Positions 54,113 through 63,848 of a DNA stretch of 64,000 nt are shown one piece after another. The stretch lies in assembly GCA_911728435.2 (NCBI GenBank), contig OU452204.1, forward strand, positions 16,554,001 to 16,618,000, in the 5' to 3' direction. Both the position numbers and the translations under genes were made by a program. Each line of letters begins with the position of its first letter. The first letter of the stretch is position 1. The notes beneath the pieces were generated by a model. That model was not told the origin of the DNA. It did no database searches and saw nothing but the letters and a program-made list of their open reading frames with translations. This stretch comes from Apoderus coryli (lineage: Eukaryota; Arthropoda; Insecta; Coleoptera; Attelabidae).

Positions 54113-54690
54113 AACTTATTTATTTTATTTATTTATTTAAGATACACTGCCCAGACAGATAAATAATCCAATTAAAGGGCAGGAAAAATTACAGTAAATT
54201 CTTAATATCTAACACTAAATTTATATTATAAGAAATATATTTTTTATACAAGACAAAGTTGAATTAAAAATATCAATTTGCTCGGTAGGCACATAAAATA
54301 TAAAGGGGAACGCAACAACAAATTAGTACGCGGGACCGGAAAGTAAAATACGATTCCGTTATTACGTGTACGTAGATTTGGGACACAAAAAGGAATCTGG
54401 CTTAAAAACTCTGGACAGTCAAGAAGTCCATTAATAATTTTAAAAAGCAATACTAGAGCGGAATATTCTCTCTGAGTATTTAATGATACTAGATTAAAAC
54501 GGTTTAGCAGAATATCATTAGGAAACCCAATGGATGGATAAACCCCATCAACCCGAAACCACAGCAACTTGGCAAAACGACGCTGGATTCGTTCAATATT
54601 AGTTATATGTATGGCATACATAGAATTCCATACTACAGATGCATATTCCAGTTTAGATCTGACAAATGCGTTGAAAAGAACAATGAGTGT
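54113..54690 (-). mobile_element. LINE 3' end truncated at a mariner junction
   Basis: The C-terminal coding reads 'FNAFVRSKLEYASVVWNSMY', 'NIERIQRRFAKLLWFRVDGV', 'NTQREYSALVLLFKIINGLL', then 3' sequence and an A/T tail ('taaataaataaataaaataa', minus strand) at 54140-54113. The upstream side joins the mariner at about 54690. The open frame 54244-54792 is a chance fusion across this junction. Confidence 0.75.
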
Positions 54691-55298
54691 GTTGAAGCAC
54701 CGCGATCGTATTTTTTGAGCATTTCTTTCGACCAATCGACACGAGCCTTTTTTTGAGCGATTGACAAATTGTGTGGGATCCAACGCGAACAAATTTTTTG
54801 ACAGTCAATATTGAATGTATGCTGGTCCCACTAATGCCTAAGGTTGTCTCAATCTCTTGATAAGTAACATGACGATCTTGCGATATCAGTTCGCCCACAG
54901 CATCAATGGTTTTCGGAACAGCAACTGATTTTGGACGACCTTCACGAAATTCGTCTTGGAGTGAACTACGACCACGATTGAATTCACCATACCATCGATA
55001 AGCACTGGTCCTTGATGGAGCTTCATCGCCAAAAATTGAATTAAGTTCATCCATGCACCGTTGCTGAGTTAATCCACGTCGAAATTTGTAAAAAATAATC
55101 GCACGAAAATGTTCACGATTTATTTCCATTTTTGAGATGAATATTTTAAGTTACTGTAAACAACACAAATAGCGTTCGTATGTCAAAACGTCCTGAGGAC
55201 GTATAACCTCCAAAATGTCCAACTTTACGATAGAGCTGTCAGTTGCCAGATTGCAACACCAGGGTTGCCAAATTCCGAAATATAAAAGGCAACCCTCG
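54686..55298 (-). mobile_element. Mariner, N-terminal half with one terminus
   Basis: The minus-strand 5' terminus at 55298 reads cgaggg ttgcc, adjoining TA (55299-55300), and continues 'tttggcaaccctggtgttgc', similar to the terminus of the 4718 copy. The other end is lost at the LINE junction. Confidence 0.8.
54691..55129 (-). pseudogene. Mariner transposase N-terminal half
   Basis: 'MEINREHFRAIIFYKFRRGL', 'TQQRCMDELNSIFGDEAPSR', 'AYRWYGEFNRGRSSLQDEFR' and 'EGRPKSVAVPKTIDAVGELI', 'RHVTYQEIETTLGISGTSIH' are the two helix-turn-helix subdomains and linker of mariner transposase, with the GRP AT-hook-like motif. A frameshift follows near 54810 and the catalytic domain is cut off at 54690. Confidence 0.85.
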
Positions 55299-55781
55299 TA
55301 CTACTCACCAATCATCACAACTGAACGAGAAAATATTACAACACAAGGACCAATCATCACAACTGAAGCGCCAATCATCACAACTGCACGAGAAAACATT
55401 ACAACACAAGGACCAATTATCACAACTGAAGCTTCAATCATCACAACTGAAGCGCCAATCGTCACAACTGAAGCGCCAATCACTACAACTGAAGCGCCAA
55501 CCACCACAACTGAAACACCAATCATCACAACTAAATCGCCAATCATCACAACTAAATCGCCAATCATCACAACTGAAGCACCAATCATCACACCTGCACC
55601 TGAAGGCACGCCGACAAGCATTTGTGCGAAAGAGCCTAACAATTTCTTCTTGGCAGCTCATCCAGCCACTTGTAGGCAGTACATTGCATGTAATCATGGT
55701 ACACCGTTCATCATTTCCTGTCAACATGGACAATTCTTTGATCCAAATAGGGGAGCTGATGAATCAGTGTGTGCTGCATGA
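55215..55781 (+). CDS. Mucin-like protein with a C-terminal chitin-binding type-2 domain (partial gene)
   Basis: The open frame is 188 residues, but codons before about 55303 lie inside the mariner terminus. Gene-proper sequence begins about residue 30 with Thr-rich heptads (I-I-T-T-E-A-P), ending near residue 130. It is followed by 'SICAKEPNNFFLAAHPATCR', 'QYIACNHGTPFIISCQHGQF' and 'FDPNRGADESVCAA'. This is the peritrophin-A/CBM14 pattern: C-x(16)-C-x(5)-C-x(9)-C-x(16)-C with F-F-D-P. The sixth Cys of the usual three disulfides is absent because the stop follows immediately. Such proteins bind chitin in peritrophic matrix or cuticle. No signal-peptide exon is visible upstream. Confidence 0.65.
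   Translation: MSNFTIELSVARLQHQGCQIPKYKRQPSYYSPIITTERENITTQGPIITTEAPIITTARENITTQGPIITTEASIITTEAPIVTTEAPITTTEAPTTTTETPIITTKSPIITTKSPIITTEAPIITPAPEGTPTSICAKEPNNFFLAAHPATCRQYIACNHGTPFIISCQHGQFFDPNRGADESVCAA
55310..55600 (+). repeat. 21-bp coding minisatellite
   Basis: Tandem 21-bp units (caatcatcacaactgaagcgc and variants) encode the I-I-T-T-E-A-P heptads. Two longer units with 'gagaaaatattacaacacaagg' alternate at the start. Length variation between individuals is likely. Confidence 0.85.
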
Positions 55782-57300
55782 ATTATCAAGAAATTTAACA
55801 ACAATCTTTAATGGCATATTTATTTTATTTTTTTGTAACATCTATGTTGGACTCCTGGCTATGCCATGCACTCTAATACGTTTAAAAAATCCAACGTATA
55901 TTTGCCAAGTGCTTATGGTTTAAGTGCGATCAGGTGTATCCATATATTGAATTCCCTCGTGATGTTCTTTTGACTTTTAAAATTAATATCTAGTTAACAA
56001 TGCACTTTAGAGCAAACAAACCTTATATCAAAAACATTTAATAAGATGTCTGAATCGAAAGCAAAAATAATATCTGGGGTCTTCCATTTAAAAAAACGTA
56101 AATTTGATATGCTACGGGATAATGTAACACCCTGTATAAATGACACCAATTTTAAAATGTAGTCCTAATAGGTGTACAAAATCAGACGTTGAAAGAATTT
56201 GGAAAATCTGAATAGTTTTACCACAGTAGACCGTCGCGTCAACTAATATTGTAGAAAATGATCATTTTGCATTTTTATTTTGATGTACGCCAATGCCTAA
56301 CCGCTTAAGGATATCAGCAATAAATTATTAGAATATATTGACAGGAAAGCGACTACCAAATCAATTAAAGTTGCATTTAGGAAAATCACTATCACACCTC
56401 AGTGCACTAATGAGTTTCATTTATTAAATATTAACTACAATTTTCTGCTTATAGCCACATCGCAGTAAAGTAATAATAAATTAGTTCTATAACTATGAGA
56501 TTAGTTTGAAAAAGTATTAAAGAAAATACTTCATTTAAAAATGTTGATTTCTACTTGTTGAGTATACGTAGGTACATCAACATGGGCGTCCGAAAGTGCG
56601 AGATAAATCTATCACAAATAGCTATAAAGTCATTAGGCAAAAAAAAAAGATTTGTGTGCGCTTTCGCCATCGTGGATGATGGCGATAACGTACTCATTAT
56701 TCGCGCAATACCGTACGAACTATATTTACACCCAGTAAATGTGCAGATGCTTAATTAAACACAAACTTAATTTGACCAAGTTTATTTTATTTTTGCTAAA
56801 ATATTTTGGTTGTTAAAAAAATTGCATAATATTTAGAGAGAAGTAATCTCAATTGTGAGGCGACGCAAAGTCTATTAAATTCCCACAGTTTAGCCTCACT
56901 TCTATGTTCAGTTGAGATGATGTGATACGGGCAATTATCGGTCATTTGCTATGTAAGTTTTCACTTAATGGCAACTATTAAAAATGCTGATATTGACTTT
57001 GAAGGATACCAAATGTCAATGTTACCATTATGCGAATAAAAATATGTGAATTAGAGATGCTACGTAATAAATCTGTCGATAGTTTACTTGATTCTTTAAA
57101 TAATCAGCTGTGGAAAAAGCGTTAAGTTTAGAATATTATTTGAGATAAACTAATGGCACTCAAGATCTGCAACTTAGTCTATTGGCCGCTTGTATACTAA
57201 ATAAAATCAGCTAAAATTACAACATTATCGACTTCACATTGTATACATTATTAATGAGTGACAAAGGCTTTTTGTTTGACGTTTCTGTCAGTTAACAATT
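55782..57300. other. No gene recognised
   Basis: AT-rich. A 'taacaccctgtataaat' repeat end lies near 56126. The 67-codon frame at 56555-56758 ('FVCAFAIVDDGDNVLIIRAI') matches nothing I know. Confidence 0.3.
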
Positions 57301-57311
57301 TTCATGAAATA

Positions 57312-57954
57312 ATGGAAGAAATTCCAAAAAAATATTAGAAACTGCACCAAAAACTGTGCAAAACTTATTGCTTTCAAAGTCAAGAGCAACGTACGATCGA
57401 GAATATGGTATATTCCTGGTCTGGAAAGATAAAAATTTAATTAGTAGTATCGACGAAACAGTTTTACTGGCATACTACCAGGAATTGCTGAGTTATCTGT
57501 TCATTTTTTGATTTTATGCATGCACCAATTCAATTGTTGTTGTTATATTTTAGTCGGAAAAATATACCCCTAACTCTAACGAGAATATGGACATCTCTAA
57601 TCTCTATCGCCTAATATCTTTTCTAAAAATAATGGCTAAAGGCTACATTCCCAAAAAATCTAAACTTTTGCATGGAGAACAAGTTTTAGCTTTCATAAAT
57701 GAAGCTCCTAATAAAATGTATCTTTTGCATAAAATAGTACTGATGATGGGCATTTTTGGTGGATTAAGAAGAGCCCAGCTGATTAAAATGACCATTGGCG
57801 ACATCCAAGATTCAAGGTCTATTTTACTTGTGAAAATACCAGAAAGTTTCACCTTTGTTGACGAAGGAGTAGGAAGCTTCAACCGAAAAGATTTTGCTAC
57901 GCCATTTTTGAACGAACACACAGAGGAGCGCATGTTTATTTTGCTTCAACTTCT
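57312..57954 (+). pseudogene. Tyrosine recombinase (Crypton-like), N-terminal half
   Basis: The first piece (57312-57490) reads 'LETAPKTVQNLLLSKSRATY', 'DREYGIFLVWKDKNLISSID' and 'ETVLLAYYQEL', an N-terminal SAM-like region. After an intron-like gap ending ...tattttag, 57554-57954 reads 'SEKYTPNSNENMDISNLYRL', 'PKKSKLLHGEQVLAFINEAP', 'LMMGIFGGLRRAQLIKMTIG', 'DIQDSRSILLVKIPESF'. G-G-L-R-R-x-x-L carries the first catalytic Arg of tyrosine recombinases. It ends at a consensus donor GTGAGT (57955). The later K, HxxR, H and Tyr residues would be on a missing exon. A stop in the first codons and a phase mismatch at the upstream junction suggest decay. Confidence 0.6.
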
Positions 57955-58194
57955 GTGAGTTACTCTTATAAATTAGTTTCCTGTCTACGTGCCTATTGAA
58001 GTCTTCCATTGAAGTGTAGCAGAAAGGCAGGGTTAAATGTAGGAGAAAAACTCAAAGCCTTGTTTTCGTCCGTATGACTATGCTTATTGTGCATTTTATT
58101 CACAATTGGTTTGAGAGTCTTGTAATTTCCATAAAGGTGGCGACGGATATTTGGTTCAGTTGTTAAAACTGTTAAAATATGTCATTTTTATAAC

Positions 58195-58400
58195 TCCTGG
58201 TTTCATAATTTTTTTTTTTATTTCACCGGAAATACCTACGTGTTTTCGGTCATTTTATAGGTAAATACTTAACATATTATGTTAACCAAATTTGGTTCAA
58301 AAAGACTACAGATTATGTCTATAGGTAGGTACTGTTTAATTTTTAGGAAACATTGAGCGTAGTCAAGGGGTTTAAGAAAGGGTTCAAACATTTTAAAAAT
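58195..58400. repeat. Dispersed repeat fragment (CACCGGAAATAC family)
   Basis: It shares 'tttcaccggaaatac', '..ggtcattttata', 'accaaatttggtt' and 'cattgagcgtag.caaggg' with the minus strand of the array region at 45190-45400. Confidence 0.6.
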
Positions 58401-59090
58401 TCATACTTCTTCATCTTAATCATTTTTGGCTGAAAATGGTTTTTACACGCTGCAGGAATTTGTTGAGTTTTGTAATGCTGGTGGGCTCCTGTGTCTTGAC
58501 AGTTGTTTTATGTTATTCTATTTTGTTTGCCTTGTAAATGCTAAGTAAGTAATATTGTTATTTATTCTAAATGCTTCTTTATTTATTTTTTATTATTTGG
58601 TGTTTTTAATATGTTTTGATGTTTTTGACCTGGAGTTTGGTGTAATGTGTCTTAATTTTAATGTTTGCAATTAAACTAGTTTAATCTTGCCATACCAATA
58701 TACCGGGTGTCCCACCGGGAAGGCATTCGATCGATTATAGAGAAACTACACAGTGAAACAATCTCAAAATCTGGTATAGTACGTAAGTCGACGGGACCAA
58801 TTCGGCTAAAATGTGTTCAAGAATCTCTTACTTCCAGTTATACCGGAAATGGGTGTCAACTTCCTTATTTCAAACACGACCCCATATAAATTATATATTT
58901 TTTGGATTCTCCTTGTATTTCTAAAGATATATCGTATATAATATGTTATCCCTATCTCCAGCCGTTTTCGAAATATTTGAAATTTTAGGAGCTCTAAAAA
59001 ATAGTATTAAATCATCGCATTGCGAATATTTTATGTTGGTAAACCACCTATTCTAAGCATCTATTAAAGTCTCTCCAATGAAGTTTTATT
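58401..59090. other. No gene; repeat-end motif at 58704
   Basis: Contains 'accgggtgtcccaccgggaa', similar to the motif near 3300, followed by about 200 bp of moderately complex sequence to 'cgaccccatataaatta'. It may be a repeat fragment. No coding region is recognised. Confidence 0.3.
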
Positions 59091-59091
59091 C

Positions 59092-59248
59092 AACTTTATG
59101 AAAATGCACTTACGAAATTATTGCGGGCATGAAAACTGGATTTTTGCGGGAGCAGTCCGATAGTTTACCAAAAGTTGACATGGCCATGATTTTAATTTTT
59201 TTGACCGAAAATCAATTATATACCAGTGTAGAGGTGCCAAACTTTCAA
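59092..59248 (+). pseudogene. Possible exon remnant ending at a consensus donor
   Basis: 'GFLREQSDSLPKVDMAMILI' then 'FLTENQLYTSVEVPNFQR' runs to GTAAGT (59249-59254). L-P-x-V-D-x-x-M-I...F...S-x-E-V resembles the start of an uncharacterised insect protein family with a SWIM-type zinc finger that is often found in multicopy genes. Upstream codons contain a stop. No other exon is seen. Confidence 0.3.
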
Positions 59249-59360
59249 CGTAAGTACCCTATTAAATACCTCACCTAAATAATAAATATAAATATTATTA
59301 CAGTTTGAGAAATAAAACTCCACAAAATAAGTTTAATGTATCTTAATTCTAACCAAACAG

Positions 59361-59391
59361 GTTTCGAAAACTACTTATGTTTCGTCATCAG
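59361..59391 (-). other. Penelope-type hairpin motif
   Basis: The minus strand reads CTGATGA + C + GAAAC...GTTTTC + GAAAC, the same arrangement as at 7665-7693. No coding sequence is attached. Confidence 0.4.
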
Positions 59392-59566
59392 TCAAAAAAT
59401 ATTGGTTGTTATAAATTTGGCTGGAACTTGCAAAAGCAGACCGTTGTTATTTTTCTTAGGTTAGGTAAAACATGTTTTTTATGGAGCAGTCTACCTCCAA
59501 CCAGTCGATATCTTTTCAGTATCCTTCTCGACCTGAAACAAATATTAAAAATTAATATTAACAACG

Positions 59567-59708
59567 TCAGGGTCTTTAATGGCGGACAAAACCTGCATGA
59601 TGTTGTTAGGTAAACCTGGAGTAGTATTTTTTTCGAATTTATCCTATACTACATGAGAGTCACCCTACAACGTAATACAGTTTTTTTCCGCCATTAAAGA
59701 CTCACCCT
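59567..59708. mobile_element. ~142-bp MITE
   Basis: The left end 'agggtctttaatggcgg' and right end (complement of ccgccattaaagactcaccct, followed by gta) are inverted copies. The right side abuts TA. It is of the CAGGGTG-terminus group. Confidence 0.55.
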
Positions 59709-59847
59709 GTATATATTATATTATACAAAATTACGGCTATTTTAAAGCCTGCTATTTATTTGTTGATAAATTACTACCAACTAGAAATGCTGACTGAGTA
59801 TAGATACTGTTGGTTCGTTTTTAGCACAGTGAGATTAACATAATACC

Positions 59848-60065
59848 ACAGTTTAATATATACAGTTACTTCACTTCGTGTCGGAACGTTTTATCTCTCT
59901 GTCTTCAAAGCAATTCGCCGCCGCTTATAGTTATAGTATAGTATCTTATAGTATATATAGATATAGTATAACATAGTAGCGGGCCAGAATGTGGCTGAGA
60001 TTGGGACGAGTCAATGCCGTTTTTAGCGTCTACTGACCCTTCTTATCTATAGTTATTATTCTATG
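59848..60065 (+). mobile_element. 218-bp MITE, 8-bp TSD
   Basis: Second plus-strand copy of the 47776-47990 family, about 95% similar by eye. The flanks are ataatacc (59840-59847) and ataatacg (60066-60073), a one-mismatch 8-bp TSD that closely resembles the ataatatc target of the other copy. Confidence 0.85.
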
Positions 60066-60073
60066 ATAATACG

Positions 60074-61270
60074 GTGTAATAACGTACATTGAAATGATCT
60101 TCGCAACAAAAACGTACTGATTTTTCCGACAAAGGCTCTCTTTTGATTACTTTGCACCACTTAACTCTTGGTCTTTATCTTTTGACACCGCAAAAAAAAT
60201 GTTTATTGGGTGTAGTGAAAGTTGAGTGAGTACATTTAGGCACAACACAATACTTATAATGCACTTTTTTTTTGTTTGGTGTAGTTTCCATGATGATATC
60301 AGACACTCTCAGCTCTCAGCAATCCACAGTACTAATTTATAGAGCACGTCGACGTGCGCTGTGCCTAACGAGACTTATGACATCATCGCGTTGTCGGCTG
60401 GCCACACGCCGGAGAATTTGAAATTGGGAATGAAAAAAATCATAACGTCGGCATTTATGAAGATTATTTAAAAAATCTTTCACTAGGCTTTTTTGCATGT
60501 TTAGTTTTATTTAATCAAAATAAAAAAAAAGGTTACGTTAAGACGAAAGACAGACTCCCTGGGAAAATTGTATGTCCAAGGCAACATTTTAGCTATTAAT
60601 TAACAAGAAAATAAGTACAATATAATAATGGGCTATGTTGGTTTTTGACCATTCGTTTATTATTGGTGCAAATTTCTCGGTACACCACTGCTATCAATAG
60701 TATAAAGCTCTCCATCGATATGCCTATATTATGATAAATATAGGCAAGTAAAATTATAGGTAAATATTATAGCAATAAAATATAAAACAGAGTATTCCAA
60801 CCCTGTACTATGGCATCTGCTTCTATATCTGTTTCGGCATTACTTCTGTGTCGGTATTCAATTCAAAAGCACCTTATGCTGTATACACGTGGCGTCCACG
60901 CGTCAACACAGCTATAGTGGGGATAACAATAATTCCTATACTAACCACAAATATGGTTCTAAAAATAGGGCGCCGCAAGGTTCATTGTCGTTACATATAT
61001 AATATGTAGGTACTATTTGGTACTGCCTTAAAATATAACCCATCGACGGTATATTAGGGAAGGTACTATTAAAGATGCAAAGATAGTGTGACAGATGTCG
61101 TAATTAGACTTTAGAAGGAGATGGTAGGGTTTGATTAGATTTATTCCTGGTGATAAGAAATATATATAAATATTTATTTTTAAATGAAGAGTTTGTAACG
61201 TAATTAGGTAGATGCTTCTATATAAAAACTAATTTTTATGTACCTATAAATGTCAACAAAAGCTTATATT
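60074..61270. other. No gene recognised
   Basis: AT-rich apart from a GC-richer patch at 60340-60420 with no feature I can name. Confidence 0.3.
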
Positions 61271-61274
61271 TACT

Positions 61275-61553
61275 ATCGCACTTTTTGGCTGCTAAAATCT
61301 ATAAAAATATAATCAATTCAAGACTTCTACTCATCATCAGAATCGATAATCAAAATGTAAAATGCGCTAAACAATAGGAAATTAGAAAAGGGGGTTGTTA
61401 TTACAATTTAGGCGGGAAAATATACCCCTAACTATTCGTGGACGAAGTATTCGATTCTCAGATCTATGTTGATAGTTAAGACAATTCAACTGTAATTTAC
61501 CACCGCACTTTTTGGCTACTAACGTCTATAAAAATATAATCAATTAAAGAGTT
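61275..61553. repeat. ~51-bp direct repeat pair enclosing a Crypton-like scrap
   Basis: 'cgcactttttggct.ctaa' to 'ataatcaatt.aaga.tt' occurs at 61276-61326 and 61503-61553 with few differences. Between them, 61398-61433 resembles 57535-57571, the acceptor and first codons of the tyrosine-recombinase exon ('aaatatacccctaact'). Confidence 0.5.
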
Positions 61554-61649
61554 TTGATTTATACGTATTTGATCCGAAATCTGCCACATGGCGGAGCCAC
61601 CATCTAAGTCATGGTTCATTAAATAAGTCATGTTTGTTTCAAATTGCAA

Positions 61650-61990
61650 CCCCTATATTTTTAGGGCACTTTTAAGCTGCTGCTGTCGTCCTAAATACAA
61701 TGATGTGGCCTATTTAGGTAAACAGAGATGTCCCCATAGAAAAAACTCAAAGGGGTTCAATCGGACGATCTGGCTGGCCACTCAATTTGACCCCTTTGAT
61801 CTATGCAGCGATTGGGAACCGTATTTAAATAAACTACTACTCGAGCAAAATGTGGTGGTGCCCCATCTTGCTGGAACCAGATCTGGGGATCAATAGGACG
61901 TGGCTGTGGTCCTGGAAAGACTTGAACAAAAGCAGGGATGATTTCATTTAGCATTAGTTCTAAGTAACCTTGTGCGTTAGGTAATTACTA
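61650..61990 (-). pseudogene. Tc1/mariner-superfamily transposase fragment A
   Basis: 'LNEIIPAFVQVFPGPQPRPI', 'DPQIWFQQDGAPPHFARVVV' (second catalytic Asp) and 'NRCIDQRGQIEWPARSSD', then frameshifted 'LNPFEFFLWGHL' (third acidic residue) near 61735. About 100 codons of the catalytic core are recognisable with two frame changes. Confidence 0.75.
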
Positions 61991-62029
61991 TTTAAAAAGA
62001 CTGATTTATTTGTGAAGAGAGGTAATTTA

Positions 62030-63003
62030 GAATGAAGAAGGTAATCGGAAATAATTACCTAATTAATTTGGTTTTTGGGCGGACTATCTAGAGCATTTGC
62101 TCAAAGTAGGCACCGGTAACCGTTTGGCAATGGGCTAACCTTTCCACAGACGAGCGTTGCACGTTTTCTATGATCTTGGGAGTGATCCATTGCATCTGGT
62201 TTTAAATGCGGTGCCTTAATTCATCAAAATTCTATTGCCTATTTAGGTAAACCCGGTTTTTGAGAGTCTAAGGGATTCAAATCGGGCGATTTTGCTAACC
62301 ACGCAATATCGACCCCTTTGACCAATCCAGCGATTGGGATGCGGTTCCCAATAATTTCTTGCTACTCGAGCAAAAGGTAGTGGTGTCCCATCTTGCTGGA
62401 ACGAGACCTGGGGATCAATAGGATGTGGCTGCGGTCGTGGAAAGACTTGAACAAAAGCAGGGATGATTTCATTTTGCAGTAGTTCTAAGTAACCTTGTGC
62501 GTTAAGATTACCATCAATGAAGAACCGCCCAAACAACATCTTTCTGTGAATGTTGGATATGTGGGACTATGATCCAATGCGGATTTTTTGGTATATTCAA
62601 CATAGATGAGGCCTCGTCAGAAAAAACTATATTAGCACGAAAATTCATTCTGTGGATTATTAGAAAATTCTTGCCGATCGAAGACGTTGGCTGACAGCTC
62701 CTGTACGAATAATTTGACCTTATAAGGGTGAAAGTTGTTTTTACGAAGAACTTTATGTACTAACGTTTCACAGTTTCCTGTATCCCTGCTTAGTTGACGA
62801 CATGAAGAGTCAGGCTTTTCCTAATTAGCAAGCAAAACTGTTGATACTGGGAAAAAAATCTGGTAAGTCTTACATGACCATATATGTTTCAAATGTTTGA
62901 ACCAATCTGCTACAGTAGACTTTGAAATAATATATCGATCAGGATGCATTTCATTGAATAAAGCACAAACCTGGTCTTTTCGAACGCCGCGCCGTAACCG
63001 ACC
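62030..63003 (-). pseudogene. Tc1/mariner-superfamily transposase copy B, nearly full length but decayed
   Basis: In minus-strand order: 'FNEMHPDRYIISKSTVADWF' (helix-turn-helix), 'RQLSRDTGNCETLVHKVLRK', 'FVQELSANVFDRQEFSNNPQ', 'IVFSDEASS' region (first Asp) near 62630, 'RFFIDGNLNAQGYLELLQNE', 'PQVSFQQDGTPLPFARVARN' (second Asp), 'NRWIGQRG', and finally 'MQWITPKIIENVQRSSVERL' and 'AHCQTVTGAYFEQML'. The FFLWGHLK block is replaced by 'ESLRLSKTG'. Many frameshifts and stops mark it as old. Fragments A and C are the same family. Confidence 0.75.
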
Positions 63004-63044
63004 ATCATTAGGATTGTAATCCGATCGGCCTGGCTAAGGTATAC

Positions 63045-63140
63045 CTGTTTAGGTAAATACGGCTTTTAAGATGTCCCCATAGAAAAAAGTCTAAGGGGTT
63101 CAAATGGCTCGATCTCGCCATGTGGCTGAACCATAACAAG
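63045..63140 (-). pseudogene. Tc1/mariner-superfamily transposase fragment C
   Basis: 'MARSSHLNPLDFFLWGHLKS' followed by 'RIYLNRYT' is the third-acidic-residue block and the start of the C-terminal helices. Upstream sequence in the same frame is not transposase-like. Confidence 0.65.
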
Positions 63141-63539
63141 GTCGAATGAGCGCATTTTTTTAGTACAATAACAGCAGTTAGGGGAAAGGTGTACGAGATG
63201 ATTCGTTGAGGTAAGATGATCCTTTTCAATTTTGGAAAAACTACATATGCCATCTAATGAATTTCTTCCGTAATATGTATTTGCCAACACCAGAACGCAT
63301 TTAGTCGATGTATAGTAGCGGCACATTCAACACGCATAATTTTATGCAAGAAAATAAAAAATATGTGTTGTTGATCTATGGGGACGCTGATTTTAAAATA
63401 CGGTAAGTTACCTTGCAAAACCTTAAGTGCAAATTTTATTGTATTGTTGGCTTGTAGTAGTAGTCAATTAAGTTTTTTAGTCGGCAGAATAAAAGTACAA
63501 AGCTTATAGTTTAAGTTACAGAACAAAATAGAAAATCAT

Positions 63540-63848
63540 TGTATTTGGGGCAAGATGATTCTTCTGTTGATGTAACAGATGATCATCTTGAAAAAGGAAT
63601 TGGGAAAGGAATTTCAAAATAAAAAAAAGATCGCATATGTTGAAGAGTCAACTTCGTCAGAAGACGACACAGAATGGTTATTCTGTACCGAAACTTATTC
63701 CGAAGGTAATAAAGGAGAAGGCTGGATACAATGTACTGTTTGTAAAAAATGGGGTCATGAGGCTTGTGCCGGGATAGAAAGCGATGACGAAGAGTTCACC
63801 TGTGATTTGTGCACAGTTACTCCAGGAAAAAAACGTTTAGAATTTTAA
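63540..63848 (+). pseudogene. PHD-type zinc finger, probable C-terminus of a pogo-like transposase
   Basis: 'EESTSSEDDTEWLFCTETYS', 'EGNKGEGWIQCTVCKKWGHE', 'ACAGIESDDEEFTCDLC' then a short basic tail and stop. The cysteines and His follow the order C-x(12)-C-x2-C-x(4)-H-x2-C-x(13)-C-x2-C. One N-terminal Cys of the eight-ligand PHD set is replaced (position before 'CTE'). Zinc fingers of this kind close many insect pogo/Tigger-type DDE transposases. The transposase core is not present upstream within the window. The ATG at 63579 is probably not the real start. Confidence 0.5.

Noticed and set aside
54244..54792. 182-codon open frame as a single gene
   Set aside because: It is a chance fusion of the LINE C-terminus with mariner sequence across their junction near 54690.
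55301..55733. Long minus-strand open frames with VVMIGAS and SCDDWRF repeats
   Set aside because: They are antisense shadows of the 21-bp coding minisatellite; only the plus frame ends in a real domain.
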